Source: Hyphomicrobiales bacterium
GTDB lineage: Bacteria; Pseudomonadota; Alphaproteobacteria; Rhizobiales; Rhizobiaceae
Direction: 5' to 3'
DNA length: 64,000 bases
Assembly (NCBI GenBank): GCA_900471815.1
Contig: UICE01000007.1
Coordinates: 248,001 to 312,000 of the forward strand
Shown here in pieces: positions 19,425-28,218 of this stretch. Position numbers and translations under genes: made by a program. Within the stretch, counting starts at the first letter, position 1. Each line of letters begins with the position of its first letter. Under the pieces are notes generated by a model. That model searched no databases, was not told the origin of the DNA, and was given only the letters and a program-made list of their open reading frames with translations.

Positions 19425-19553
19425 TGTCTGGAAACCTTTTAATGTTGCATCCGCCGTAGCGGTCTAGAAAATCAATGGTGGCTGGCTAGCATGTGTTGTT
19501 TGGCGAGGCAAGCTGCCCGCTCTAATCCTATCGTTCCATATATCGGGCAAACC

Positions 19554-20036
19554 TTACTTATCGGCCTTCCAAGGGGATTCGGGATCAGGCTTGCTGGTAT
19601 AATCTTCCGGGTTGAGATCAATGACATTTTCCTTGATCCGTGTTTGCCGTGTGCCAGTTGGCCGCCGGCTACCGGAATTCACCACCACGACCCTGTCACT
19701 GATGCAGCGCCAACCCAGATCCCGCACAGCTGGAATGAACAACAGCAAACCAATAATGTCCGTGATGAAACCGGGAATTATCAGCAGCAGCGCAGCAAAA
19801 AATAGCATCACGCCATGGACAAGCTCTCGTTTTGGAGAGCGTCCAGCAGCCGTTTCCTCGCGTATTTTCTGGATCAGGCCAAAGCCTTGCAAGCGCAACA
19901 GGAATACACCGACAAACATTGCCAGAATAATCAGGCCGAGCGTTGCCAGAACACCAATCTCGTTTCCAACGAGGATGAAGCCGGCTATTTCCAGAAATGG
20001 CAGCGCCAGCAGGAACAGAGGAATAAGAGATCGCAA
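19554..20036 (-). CDS. FxsA family membrane protein
   Basis: The 160-residue protein has the FxsA pattern: an N-terminal membrane pair (about 5-45, LALPFLEIAGFILVGNEIG), a basic linker, then LIIPGFITDIIGLLLFIPAVR around 89-109. FxsA was first described as a suppressor of F exclusion of phage T7; its normal role is unknown. Divergently transcribed from the Tim44-domain gene across 177 bases. In related genomes fxsA, Tim44 and secB are also neighbours. Confidence 0.9.
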   Translation of the reverse strand: MRSLIPLFLLALPFLEIAGFILVGNEIGVLATLGLIILAMFVGVFLLRLQGFGLIQKIREETAAGRSPKRELVHGVMLFFAALLLIIPGFITDIIGLLLFIPAVRDLGWRCISDRVVVVNSGSRRPTGTRQTRIKENVIDLNPEDYTSKPDPESPWKADK

Positions 20037-20128
20037 ACTATTTTACCTTTCAAAGGACATATCCGGCTATTATGGATAGCTCATGTCAATTTCATGCCTA
20101 TATAGGTAAGCGTGAAGAGTATTTGTAT

Positions 20129-20145
20129 GATTGCAATTGGCAATC
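20129..20145. promoter_or_regulatory. Inverted repeat in fxsA / Tim44-domain gene gap
   Basis: GATTGC and GCAATC flank a five-base AATTG spacer in the divergent gap between the fxsA-like and Tim44-domain genes. It is AT-rich and could be an operator, but short repeats like this arise by chance. Confidence 0.2.
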
Positions 20146-20213
20146 TATATGTTTTTGATATTTCGACGAAAGATCGAAAGCGGAAACGAACATCTGGATG
20201 AGTGGCAAGCGAT

Positions 20214-20909
20214 ATGGAATATCTGGACTTTGGAACAATCTTTTTCTTCGTAGCGGCTGTGGTGATCTTTCTCCAGTTGCGCAAAGTCCTTGGCCGCCGC
20301 ACCGGAAGCGAACGTCCGCCTTTCAATCCCTATACGCGAACCTCGGAAGCAGACGACAAGGCGAAGCCCGGTGACAATGTTGTTGCATTGCCCAGACGCG
20401 GTGAAGCCAAAGCGAACGATTTCGAGAAAATCGATAGTCTGGCAAAGCCGGGGACGCCATTGAACGACGGTTTGCGCGCAATTCAAGCTGCGGACCCCAC
20501 ATTCGAACCGGAAAAATTCCTTGATGGTTCAAAGATGGCTTATGAAATGATTGTTATGTCATTCGCCGATGGTGATCGCAAAACCTTGAAATCCTTGCTG
20601 TCGAGAGAAGTCTTTGACGGCTTTGTCTCAGCTATCACCGACCGCGAGTCGCGCGGGGAGAAGGTTCAGTCATCCTTCGTCGGTATCAATAAGGCCGAGA
20701 TTATTGGCGCCGAGATGAAAGGTAATGAATCCCACGTCACTGTTCGCATCATTAGCGAGCTTATCTCGGCCACGCTGGACAAGGATGACGCGGTCATTGA
20801 TGGCGATAAGGAAGCCGTTGTTGAAGTGAAGGATGTGTGGACCTTTGCCCGTGACACGAAATCCAGGGATCCGAACTGGAGGCTTGTAGCCACCGAAGCC
20901 GAAGACTGA
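20214..20909 (+). CDS. Tim44-domain protein, membrane anchored
   Basis: The protein has one N-terminal transmembrane helix (about 3-20, LDFGTIFFFVAAVVIFLQL), a charged linker with GRRTGSERPPF, and a C-terminal Tim44/MBA1-like domain (about 95-230) of the mitochondrial import type. Bacterial Tim44-like proteins (TimA) have been reported to associate with the inner membrane and may help protein assembly. The ATG at 20214 is chosen because relatives begin close to the helix; a GTG at 20202 is possible. 231 residues. Confidence 0.87.
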   Translation: MEYLDFGTIFFFVAAVVIFLQLRKVLGRRTGSERPPFNPYTRTSEADDKAKPGDNVVALPRRGEAKANDFEKIDSLAKPGTPLNDGLRAIQAADPTFEPEKFLDGSKMAYEMIVMSFADGDRKTLKSLLSREVFDGFVSAITDRESRGEKVQSSFVGINKAEIIGAEMKGNESHVTVRIISELISATLDKDDAVIDGDKEAVVEVKDVWTFARDTKSRDPNWRLVATEAED

Positions 20910-20928
20910 CCTTTTGAGATCAGAGAAT

Positions 20929-22029
20929 ATGTTATCGCCCCTGTTGCAACCGGTGGACTTTAATAATTGCCCCGGTTGGGAGGAGGATAATCAGCTCGAG
21001 GCGTTCAAAGCCTTTCGGCGCTCAGCCCACCATGTTCTGGAAAAGCCCTATAAATCAGGATCACTTGGCATTTCATTTGAAGCGCTTAAGCCAATTTTTG
21101 CTGATTCACGTGAAACAATTGTCGAAACAGACGCGCAAGCCCGCCAATTTTTCGCCAGATGGTTCCGGCCCGCTTTTATAAAACCTGACAATTCGGCAAG
21201 CGGTTTTGTTACCGGGTTTTACGAACCGGAAGTTATTGCATCCCCGATCCGCACCCGGGAATATCCCGTTCCATTTCTCAGGCGGCCTGCCGATCTGATC
21301 GATATAGATGATGACAACCGTCCCGCCGGGCTTGATCCCTATTTTGCTTTTGCCCGGCAGACCCGGGATGGACCTGTCGAATATTTCGATCGCCAGGCGA
21401 TCGAAAGCGGTGCCCTTGACGGGCAAGGGCTCGAAATCGCTTTCGTGAACAGTATTATCGATGCGTTCTTTATCCATGTTCAAGGTGCCGCACGGCTTAA
21501 GATGCTTGATGGCAGTCTGCGCCGTATAACCTATGCGGCAAAGTCCGGACATCGTTTCACGGGCGTCGGCAAGATATTGCTGGATCGCGGCGAAATCGAA
21601 CCCGAAAATATTTCGATGCAGTCGATCCGCAAATGGCTCGCGGATAATCCGGAACAGGCGCAGGCACTCTTGTGGAACAACCACTCTTACATTTTTTTCC
21701 GGGAAGCCCCGGTTGTTGAGAGAGATCTCGGGCCAATTGCAGCGGCAAAGGTGCCGCTCATGGGTGGCCGTTCCATGGCTGTTGACCGGCTTCTCCATAC
21801 ATTCGGCACGCCATTTTATATTCATGCTCCCGACTTGGACGCATTTGGAGGTAAAAGTTTTTCCCGTCTTATGATCGCGCAGGATACCGGATCGGCAATT
21901 GTCGGACCCGCCCGCGGCGATCTTTTCGCAGGTTCCGGTGATGAGGCTGGCGAGATAGCTGGTGTTATTCGGCACAATGCAGATTTCTATGTACTGGTGC
22001 CGCGTTGCCTGTTGGGTCCAAGCCAATGA
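20929..22029 (+). CDS. mltA: MltA-type murein transglycosylase A
   Basis: The protein carries the MltA barrel and 3D (double-psi) domains: GFYEPEVIASPIRT near 98-111, DGQGLEIAFV around 165, and C-terminal DLDAFGG / AQDTGSAIVGPARGDLFAGSG with the catalytic-region aspartates. MltA cleaves glycan strands to give 1,6-anhydroMurNAc ends. I see no signal peptide or lipobox at either candidate start (20914 TTG or 20929 ATG), which is odd for an enzyme acting on murein. A parS-like sequence lies within the gene. It overlaps the Smr gene by 4 bases. Confidence 0.9.
   Translation: MLSPLLQPVDFNNCPGWEEDNQLEAFKAFRRSAHHVLEKPYKSGSLGISFEALKPIFADSRETIVETDAQARQFFARWFRPAFIKPDNSASGFVTGFYEPEVIASPIRTREYPVPFLRRPADLIDIDDDNRPAGLDPYFAFARQTRDGPVEYFDRQAIESGALDGQGLEIAFVNSIIDAFFIHVQGAARLKMLDGSLRRITYAAKSGHRFTGVGKILLDRGEIEPENISMQSIRKWLADNPEQAQALLWNNHSYIFFREAPVVERDLGPIAAAKVPLMGGRSMAVDRLLHTFGTPFYIHAPDLDAFGGKSFSRLMIAQDTGSAIVGPARGDLFAGSGDEAGEIAGVIRHNADFYVLVPRCLLGPSQ
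21102..21117. other. parS-like site (one mismatch) inside mltA
   Basis: TGATTCACGTGAAACA differs from the ParB consensus at one base (A for T at position 3). It lies about 6 kb right of oriC, on the opposite arm to the 6.3-8.4 kb cluster, and encodes DSRET within MltA. Confidence 0.65.
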
Positions 22030-22571
22030 AAAAAAAGGCAACACCAGAATTTGCCACGCTTGAAGACCGGATACTTTGGGAAACGGTTGCCAAGACAGCG
22101 CACCCTCTCAAGGGTAAGGATAAGCCGATTTTCTTGGCGGATGAAGCTGACAATACGGAACAGCAACCTTCTGCTCCCGAAAGGCCAAAACAACAGGTAC
22201 CCGTATTTCCTGCAAAACCGGCACCCAGACCTCATCTGCTCCATCCAATCGACAAACCTACCCATAAGAAAATCGCCAAGGGCCGCGTGGTCATAGAAGG
22301 TCGCATTGATCTTCACGGGCTGACGCAAAGCGAGGCCTATGGTTTGCTGCTCGGTTTCCTGCAGCGTGCTCATTTGCGGAAACTACGTCATGTGCTTGTC
22401 ATCACGGGCAAAGGATCATCTTTCGGAAGTGATGGTGTGCTTCGCCAAGCCGTGCCTTTATGGTTTACAACCCCGGCTTTTCGCATTCTGGTCAATGGCT
22501 ATGAGGATGCTGCGCGCAATCATGGCGGGACCGGAGCGATTTATGTCCGTCTGCGGCGCGAGGCATCATGA
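22026..22571 (+). CDS. Smr domain protein
   Basis: A disordered basic N-terminal half (about 1-85) leads into a Smr domain (about 95-180) with the motifs DLHGLTQSEAY and HVLVITGKG. Smr domains of the MutS2/SmrB type cleave or nick nucleic acids; SmrB-like stand-alone proteins rescue collided ribosomes in E. coli. The ATG at 22026 overlaps the mltA stop. 181 residues. Its 3' end overlaps the XRE gene by 4 bases, so the three genes are translationally coupled. Confidence 0.88.
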   Translation: MKKKATPEFATLEDRILWETVAKTAHPLKGKDKPIFLADEADNTEQQPSAPERPKQQVPVFPAKPAPRPHLLHPIDKPTHKKIAKGRVVIEGRIDLHGLTQSEAYGLLLGFLQRAHLRKLRHVLVITGKGSSFGSDGVLRQAVPLWFTTPAFRILVNGYEDAARNHGGTGAIYVRLRREAS

Positions 22572-22939
22572 CCCCCTTTGGTCAAAGGCTGCGGGATTTG
22601 CGCCAGGAACGCGGCGTCTCGCAAAAGGACATGGCGAAAGCCATAGGCGTTTCAGCGGCCTATCTTTCGGCGCTTGAACATGGGCGTCGTGGCCAACCGA
22701 CATGGGACAAGCTCCAGCGCATCATTCAGTATTTCAATATTATCTGGGATGAGGCGGAGGAATTGCAGAGACTGGCTCTGATTTCGCAACCCCGTGTAAC
22801 GATAGATACGGGTGGGCTTTCGCCGTCTGTAACTGAGCTTGCAAATCTGCTTGCCATGCGGATTGAGGATATGGATCAGGAAACGACGCAGTTGTTCATT
22901 GGCAAGTTGAAACTGCTGCCCCCCAGACGCAAACGCTAG
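22568..22939 (+). CDS. XRE-family helix-turn-helix regulator
   Basis: A helix-turn-helix of the Cro/CI type spans about residues 5-60, with QKDMAKAIGVSAAYLSALEHG as recognition region. The C-terminal half (to 123) has no domain I recognise. It is the third gene of the mltA-smr-xre operon, an order also seen in other Hyphomicrobiales. Its targets are unknown; autoregulation of the operon is possible but no operator is evident. Confidence 0.88.
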   Translation: MTPFGQRLRDLRQERGVSQKDMAKAIGVSAAYLSALEHGRRGQPTWDKLQRIIQYFNIIWDEAEELQRLALISQPRVTIDTGGLSPSVTELANLLAMRIEDMDQETTQLFIGKLKLLPPRRKR

Positions 22940-22968
22940 CTTGCCTGCGCCTGTTTGCTTGAAATGCT

Positions 22969-23937
22969 TTAGAAAAGCGCCTTAAGCTGATCAGCCTTCT
23001 CATTGACCAGCCAACCATAATAGTTTTCTTCCGGCATTTGCAGCGGTTCGCCATTGGCAACACGTTGTGCGTTGATATTTGCCAGAGCCCGAGCGCGCGC
23101 ATCCGCGCCGCCTGTATTATAAAGTGTCGCTGTCAAACCGGGATTCTTGGATATATCGAGATCCGCAACCCGCCTATACACATCGATCGAGTGTTTCAAT
23201 GTTGCCGCCATATAGGGCAACGTCAGGTCAGGATCCATGATTGTCTTGTAAACTTCACTGGCATTATCCGCATCAAGACGCGGCAACCCCGAATAGCGGT
23301 TGACCATGTCCGTCATTTGCAATGCGACAAGCGGGCTGAGCTGGCCCAAGCCGAAACTCTGGCCAGCATAGAATGGCTGGAAGAAAACCGCGCTCAGGCG
23401 ATTGTTCGGGTAGCTGATTCCGCCGACATTATTCCCGCGAAAAGTAGTATCCCAGACATTCTCCCGGCATGACCAAAGGCGCAGGCTGTCCTTGAACTTG
23501 TTGCATTCAGCAAACTGGGGTCGCTTGACAAAATCACCAATGGTTTCTCCCTTATAGTCAAAGCTGAGGCCTTGTTTCAGATATGAAACCGCCTTGACGT
23601 AATAGGTCTGCAACCTGTCATAGGCATCGACATTGTAGGTGTGTTCACCGACCAAGGCGCCGGCAACATGAACGGGATCAATGCCATAGGTTCTGGAAAC
23701 GCTGGCAATTTTTGATCGCAGCTTCGTGTCGCTCTTCAGCAGGCCGTAAATTTTTTGATATTTGGCCTCATAGGTGGTGTTCATCTCGCGCGTCCGTTTG
23801 GCGGAAGCGGCTGGCACGCCAGGCTGACTTGCATTGCGATTGCCCTCCGGAACCATGGTTACGGCCAATGCGGATTGGGCAGTTACGGAAAACAGCAAAA
23901 AACAGCTGGTCGCAAAAAGGCAAAGGGTTCGTTTCAT
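22969..23937 (-). CDS. DUF1402 family secreted protein
   Basis: A signal peptide (KRTLCLFATSCFLLFSVTAQSALA) precedes a 295-residue DUF1402 domain. DUF1402 proteins are periplasmic and found mainly in Hyphomicrobiales; the central GIDPVHVAGALVGEHTYN and AGQSFGLGQLSPLVALQ segments resemble the active-site helix and GLGQ loop of lysozyme-like transglycosylases, which suggests a murein hydrolase fold (inference). The start at 23937 has GGATC about 6 bases upstream; an ATG directly before it is the alternative. Convergent to the XRE gene. Confidence 0.85.
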   Translation of the reverse strand: MKRTLCLFATSCFLLFSVTAQSALAVTMVPEGNRNASQPGVPAASAKRTREMNTTYEAKYQKIYGLLKSDTKLRSKIASVSRTYGIDPVHVAGALVGEHTYNVDAYDRLQTYYVKAVSYLKQGLSFDYKGETIGDFVKRPQFAECNKFKDSLRLWSCRENVWDTTFRGNNVGGISYPNNRLSAVFFQPFYAGQSFGLGQLSPLVALQMTDMVNRYSGLPRLDADNASEVYKTIMDPDLTLPYMAATLKHSIDVYRRVADLDISKNPGLTATLYNTGGADARARALANINAQRVANGEPLQMPEENYYGWLVNEKADQLKALF

Positions 23938-24025
23938 CATCGATCCAGAAATCCAGTCAGAAGCCCGCAATAGCGGCTTGTTCAGACGAAAGCCAGAAAA
24001 ACCTCAATCTGGATATCAAGTCAGT

Positions 24026-24439
24026 TCACTGTGCGGGAACTGGGCAACTCATGTCGCCTTCCTCGCACTTCAAATAGGATTTCAGATCTTCGATGCGTGA
24101 TGCAGTCAAACCGTTCAGACATATGGACTGCATCATAGGGTATACGCTGCCATCTGCACTTCCCGATGTTGAAAAATTGCACTCTGCATCACGAAAGGCA
24201 ACCCAAGCCTTTTGAGCAGTCACAAGCAGTTTCGTTGTTTGCGCATCGTCTTTCAGGCGAGCAGTAATCTGTCTGTAAAGCGCATTCAACTGGGTGTCTG
24301 AGTGCTTATAGGTATTGCTGTAACATTCGTTGAGATCCGCTTGGCTGCTATTAGGCTTGTCACAGGATTCAGCCGAAAGGGCAGCAGGCACGGTCGTGAA
24401 AAGTATGATGTGCGTCAGAACGGATTGCAAGAAACGCAT
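24026..24439 (-). CDS. LprI/DUF1311 family secreted protein
   Basis: An N-terminal signal peptide (about 1-23) is followed by a cysteine-containing DUF1311 (LprI) domain: CDKPNSSQADLNECYSNTY, then the helical KAWVAFRDAECNF motif near 88-100. LprI of Mycobacterium inhibits lysozyme; most members are uncharacterised. 137 residues. Several Cys residues are placed for disulfide bonds in the periplasm. It stands alone between the DUF1402 gene and the hslU terminator. Confidence 0.85.
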   Translation of the reverse strand: MRFLQSVLTHIILFTTVPAALSAESCDKPNSSQADLNECYSNTYKHSDTQLNALYRQITARLKDDAQTTKLLVTAQKAWVAFRDAECNFSTSGSADGSVYPMMQSICLNGLTASRIEDLKSYLKCEEGDMSCPVPAQ

Positions 24440-24475
24440 GGGATATCTCCTGTTGCGACTCGCCCATTAAATAAG

Positions 24476-24503
24476 AAATCGCGATGGTTTTCCATCGCGA
24501 TTT
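24476..24503 (-). terminator. Terminator of the hslV-GNAT-hslU operon
   Basis: AAATCGCGATGG and CCATCGCGATTT form a perfect twelve-pair stem with a TTTT loop, 16 bases after the hslU stop. A T-rich stretch follows on the leftward strand. Confidence 0.85.
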
Positions 24504-24518
24504 CCCTTATTTGCAATG

Positions 24519-25820
24519 CTAGAGAATGAAACGCGAAAGATCAGCGTTTTTAGCCATGTCGCCGATAGTCTCGCGCACATATTTGGCATCGACCGTGTAC
24601 TCAGCTCCGGATTTGTCCGGCGCATTGAACGAAATCTCATCCAGCACGCGCTCCATAACCGTCTGCAGACGCCGCGCTCCGATATTCTCGATGGTCGAAT
24701 TGAGATCAACGGCAATATCGGCCAATGCATCAATTGCATCATCGGTAATATCGAGTTTGACCTCTTCAGTCGCCATCAACGCAATGTATTGCTTGAGCAG
24801 GCTTGCTTCCGGCTCCGTCAGGATGCGGCGCATGTCATCGCGTGTAAGGGCGCTAAGCTCGACACGGATGGGCAAGCGGCCTTGCAATTCCGGCAACAGA
24901 TCGGAAGGCTTGGACACATGGAACGCCCCTGACGCGATGAACAGGATGTGATCGGTCTTGATCGGACCATATTTGGTCGCGACCGTCGTTCCTTCCACGA
25001 GCGGCAACAGATCGCGCTGCACGCCTTCACGCGATACGCCTGCACCCATTCCGCCGTCACGCGCTGCAATCTTGTCGATTTCGTCAAGGAAGACGATGCC
25101 GTCATTCTCGGCGGACCGTAGCGCTTCCTGTGTGATCTGATCCTGATCGAGAAGTTTATCCGACTCGTCATTGATCAAGACACCATAGGACTCCTTGACG
25201 GTGGTTTTGACCGTCTTGGTGCGTCCGCCCATAGCTTTACCAAGCATGTCGCTGAGATTGAGGACGCCGATATTTGCACCGGGCATGCCGGGTAGTTCAA
25301 AGCTTGGCGAGCCGGAGTCAGCAATCTCGACTTCGATTTCCTTGTCGTCGATCAAGCCATCCCGCAGTTTCTTGCGGAAGCTGTCACGGGTTGCAGGGCT
25401 GGCAGTCTTGCCGACCAGTGCGTCAAGCACACGCTCTTCTGCGTTGACATGGGCCTTGGCCTTCACATCCTCACGCTTTTTCTCGCGTACAAGCCCGATG
25501 GAAACCTCGACCAGATCACGAATAATCTGTTCAACGTCACGGCCCACATAGCCGACTTCGGTAAACTTGGTTGCTTCAACCTTGATGAACGGCGCGCCCG
25601 CAAGCTTGGCGAGACGACGTGAGATTTCCGTTTTGCCGACGCCAGTCGGTCCGATCATCAAAATGTTCTTGGGCATGACCTCTTCGCGCATCTGGCCTTC
25701 CAGCTGCTGGCGACGCCAACGGTTACGTAACGCAATAGCAACGGCACGTTTTGCGTCATTCTGGCCGATAATATAACGATCAAGTTCGGAGACGATTTCT
25801 CTTGGAGAAAATGTTGTCAT
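24519..25820 (-). CDS. hslU: ATP-dependent protease ATPase subunit HslU
   Basis: HslU unfolds substrates for the HslV peptidase. The N-terminal [17 protein letters not shown] motif, Walker [10 protein letters not shown] (about 59-67), the GYVGRDVE pore motif, the inserted I domain (about 110-240), Walker [10 protein letters not shown] and the C-terminal sensor tail ending SRFIL are present. The start at 25820 overlaps the acetyltransferase stop by 4 bases. 433 residues is the usual length. Confidence 0.96.
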   Translation of the reverse strand: MTTFSPREIVSELDRYIIGQNDAKRAVAIALRNRWRRQQLEGQMREEVMPKNILMIGPTGVGKTEISRRLAKLAGAPFIKVEATKFTEVGYVGRDVEQIIRDLVEVSIGLVREKKREDVKAKAHVNAEERVLDALVGKTASPATRDSFRKKLRDGLIDDKEIEVEIADSGSPSFELPGMPGANIGVLNLSDMLGKAMGGRTKTVKTTVKESYGVLINDESDKLLDQDQITQEALRSAENDGIVFLDEIDKIAARDGGMGAGVSREGVQRDLLPLVEGTTVATKYGPIKTDHILFIASGAFHVSKPSDLLPELQGRLPIRVELSALTRDDMRRILTEPEASLLKQYIALMATEEVKLDITDDAIDALADIAVDLNSTIENIGARRLQTVMERVLDEISFNAPDKSGAEYTVDAKYVRETIGDMAKNADLSRFIL

Positions 25821-26377
25821 TGGATTCTCGTTTCTTCCTGCCCGTCTTCGGGCCAAATTTCCAAATTATCCCGTGCCATCATAAGGGCGGGACCATAAAT
25901 TGACGTCCTCGTATCAAATGCCGCAAAGCCAGCCTTTTCATAGACCCTGATTGCCCGCTTATTGGCCGGGTCCGGATCGACGATCACGCGTGGCACCCCT
26001 TCGTCGAAAAGGAGCGATACGAATTCATCGATCAGCCGTGCACCATGCCCTTGGCCGATAAGGTCCGGCTCACCAATCATCAGGTCGATCCCAAGTGTTC
26101 CGCCCGGCTGATCCTGGTAAGGATGATCATCCTCAAGATGTGGATCATAGGTCTGGAGATAGCCGATAGGCTCGTCACCAAGCATGATTATGAACGGCTC
26201 AACCGAAATACTATCCATATGGTCCGCGATGTCGGCCAATTCCTTTTCAGGATCTTCGTTCCACCACTGTGCCACATGCGGTTCTGCCAGCCATTGCGAA
26301 ATCATATTCAGATGACGTGGTTCAACCGGGATGAAGCGGTAACGAAACTTCTGTCCAGATTCTAGTTCAGGCGGCAT
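25817..26377 (-). CDS. GNAT acetyltransferase (AAC(6')-like)
   Basis: A GNAT fold resembling aminoglycoside 6'-N-acetyltransferases and siderophore-type acyltransferases: [16 protein letters not shown] near 29-44, then [21 protein letters not shown] with the CoA-binding loop near 115-130, and VYEKAGF. The ATG at 26377 overlaps the hslV 3' end. It sits between hslV and hslU, overlapping both, so it is made with the protease. Its substrate is unknown; the resemblance to AAC(6') does not show drug resistance. 186 residues. Confidence 0.87.
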   Translation of the reverse strand: MPPELESGQKFRYRFIPVEPRHLNMISQWLAEPHVAQWWNEDPEKELADIADHMDSISVEPFIIMLGDEPIGYLQTYDPHLEDDHPYQDQPGGTLGIDLMIGEPDLIGQGHGARLIDEFVSLLFDEGVPRVIVDPDPANKRAIRVYEKAGFAAFDTRTSIYGPALMMARDNLEIWPEDGQEETRIQ

Positions 26378-26921
26378 CAAGCGACTCAAGCGTTACACTT
26401 GTATTTGTGTAAATGCAGATATCAGCTGCAATCTGCATGGAACGGCGGGCGATTTCTTCGGCGCTCTTGTCCGTATCGATCAGCGCCTTTGCTGCTGCAA
26501 GGGCAAAATTGCCACCAGAACCAATGGCCATTACGCCATACTCAGGCTCGAGCACATCGCCATTACCGGTAAGCGCGAGCGTAACCGATTTGTCGGCGAC
26601 CAGCATCATGGCTTCGAGGCGGCGCAAATACCGGTCTGTACGCCAATCCTTGGCAAGTTCGACACATGCGCGCATCAACTGATCAGGATATTGTTCAAGT
26701 TTGGATTCGAGCCGTTCAAGCAATGTGAAGGCATCTGCTGTAGCACCGGCAAAACCGGCAATGACATTGCCCTTGCCGATACGGCGTACCTTGCGGGCAT
26801 TGCCTTTCATAACAGTATTGCCGAGGCTGACTTGTCCGTCGCCGGCGATCACCACCTTACCGTCCTTGCGGACAGTTACGATGGTGGTTCCATACATGGT
26901 GGAGGGGTTGTGTTCTTGCAT
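26367..26921 (-). CDS. hslV: ATP-dependent protease peptidase subunit HslV
   Basis: HslV is the threonine peptidase of the HslUV complex. The proteasome-like core has [20 protein letters not shown] at the start and LALTGNGDV and [15 protein letters not shown] later. The catalytic Thr (Thr12) is preceded by an 11-residue leader ([11 protein letters not shown]), so a propeptide must be removed, unlike E. coli where only Met is. AAGGAG lies 5 bases upstream of the ATG at 26921. 184 residues. First gene of the operon. Confidence 0.96.
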   Translation of the reverse strand: MQEHNPSTMYGTTIVTVRKDGKVVIAGDGQVSLGNTVMKGNARKVRRIGKGNVIAGFAGATADAFTLLERLESKLEQYPDQLMRACVELAKDWRTDRYLRRLEAMMLVADKSVTLALTGNGDVLEPEYGVMAIGSGGNFALAAAKALIDTDKSAEEIARRSMQIAADICIYTNTSVTLESLDAA

Positions 26922-27115
26922 ATTAACTCCTTAAGCGCGTTCGCCTGTACCCTAATCAAAGCAGTGCAGCGAACCCCTTCTGTTCCACTTATGTATGATG
27001 CCGCTACGGAAATGCAAATGAGTCGATAAGGCTAAGCCATCAAAGCATTTGGAGATTCGGCATTCGTGTTTTAGAAGGCCACAATTAAAGGTATTTCTCC
27101 AAGCGGGATAGAGGC

Positions 27116-27724
27116 ATGACAAGCGTCAGCACGCGTGAAGCGAAGGTAGAGCGGACAACCAAGGAAACCAGCATTGCCGTTTCGGTCAATCTGGACGGAA
27201 CCGGTGCATTCAATATTGCAACCGGTGTCGGTTTCTTTGACCATATGCTGGAGCAATTGTCGCGGCATTCCCTGATAGACATGGATATCAAGGCCAATGG
27301 CGATCTGCATATCGATGATCATCATACCGTTGAGGACACCGGCATTGCTATCGGCCAAGCCATCGCCAAGGCTTTGGGTGAGCGCCGTGGCATTAATCGT
27401 TATGCTTCGCTCGATCTGGCCATGGATGAAACATTGACGCGCGCGGCGCTGGATGTCTCTGGGCGGCCCTATCTTGTCTGGCACGTAAAATTCTCGGCAC
27501 CTAAGATCGGCACGTTTGATACGGAACTGGTGCGCGAATTCTTCCATGCTCTGGCGCAAAATGCCGGCATTACATTGCATGTCGCCAATCTTTACGGCGA
27601 AAACAATCACCATATTGCCGAGACCTGCTTCAAGGCCGTGGCCCGTACGTTACGGCACGCAATAGAAACCGACCCGCGCCAGAAGGATGCTATTCCTTCA
27701 ACGAAGGGCAGTCTGAAAGGCTGA
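27116..27724 (+). CDS. hisB: Imidazoleglycerol-phosphate dehydratase
   Basis: HisB dehydrates imidazole glycerol phosphate in histidine synthesis. The two metal-binding [12 protein letters not shown] motifs ([15 protein letters not shown] near 63-77; [12 protein letters not shown] near 162-173) and [13 protein letters not shown] are present. 202 residues indicates the monofunctional form without the phosphatase domain. It begins a rightward operon with a DUF2628 gene, hisH, hisA, hisF, hisE and coaA. Confidence 0.96.
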   Translation: MTSVSTREAKVERTTKETSIAVSVNLDGTGAFNIATGVGFFDHMLEQLSRHSLIDMDIKANGDLHIDDHHTVEDTGIAIGQAIAKALGERRGINRYASLDLAMDETLTRAALDVSGRPYLVWHVKFSAPKIGTFDTELVREFFHALAQNAGITLHVANLYGENNHHIAETCFKAVARTLRHAIETDPRQKDAIPSTKGSLKG

Positions 27725-27727
27725 GTT

Positions 27728-28216
27728 ATGGCCAGCTTTGTTGTACTGACGCCGCAGTTACGTAACGGTCAACGGGATGATGACCGCACGGTTTTCATCC
27801 GTGACGGATTTGCATGGCTTGGGTTCATTTTCCCCGTGCCGTGGCTCGTGCTGCAACGCCTGTGGTTTGAGGCCGCATTGGTGTTTGTGGCAACAATAAT
27901 CATCTCGCTGGTTGGAAACTATACGGACCATGCAGGTCTGGCGACTCTCATCACTGCGCTTCTTTCCCTGTTCGTTGGGCTGGAGGCGCGCCGCTGGCGT
28001 TATGCAAAGCTTGAACGCAATGGTTTCGAGCAGCGTGCCGTCATTGATGCAGAAACTGCGGCTGACGCAGAAATCGCTTATTTCCATGGACCTGATTTTA
28101 TGGCCGAGCCGTTGAGCGAACCGGCGCCAAAGACCGACCTGCCGGCCTATCGTTCAAGCACGGCGCCAGCGCTTGATGGAATGGTCGGGCTTGTAAGCCA
28201 TCGCGGAGAGAACTGA
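27728..28216 (+). CDS. DUF2628 membrane protein in the his operon
   Basis: This 162-residue protein has two or three hydrophobic segments (about 34-80: [20 protein letters not shown] and following, then [15 protein letters not shown]) and the DUF2628 conserved stretch [12 protein letters not shown]. The C-terminal third is polar. Function unknown. It lies 3 bases after hisB and 2 bases before hisH, so it is co-translated with the histidine enzymes; the same insertion occurs in many Hyphomicrobiales. Confidence 0.85.
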   Translation: MASFVVLTPQLRNGQRDDDRTVFIRDGFAWLGFIFPVPWLVLQRLWFEAALVFVATIIISLVGNYTDHAGLATLITALLSLFVGLEARRWRYAKLERNGFEQRAVIDAETAADAEIAYFHGPDFMAEPLSEPAPKTDLPAYRSSTAPALDGMVGLVSHRGEN

Positions 28217-28218
28217 AC

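Noticed and set aside
21106-22044. Leftward open frame of 312 codons opposite mltA
   Set aside because: It mirrors the mltA coding strand; mltA has clear domain motifs and the antisense product has none.
25817-26377. Aminoglycoside resistance gene
   Set aside because: The AAC(6')-like GNAT sits in the hslVU operon as a core gene; resemblance alone does not indicate resistance.
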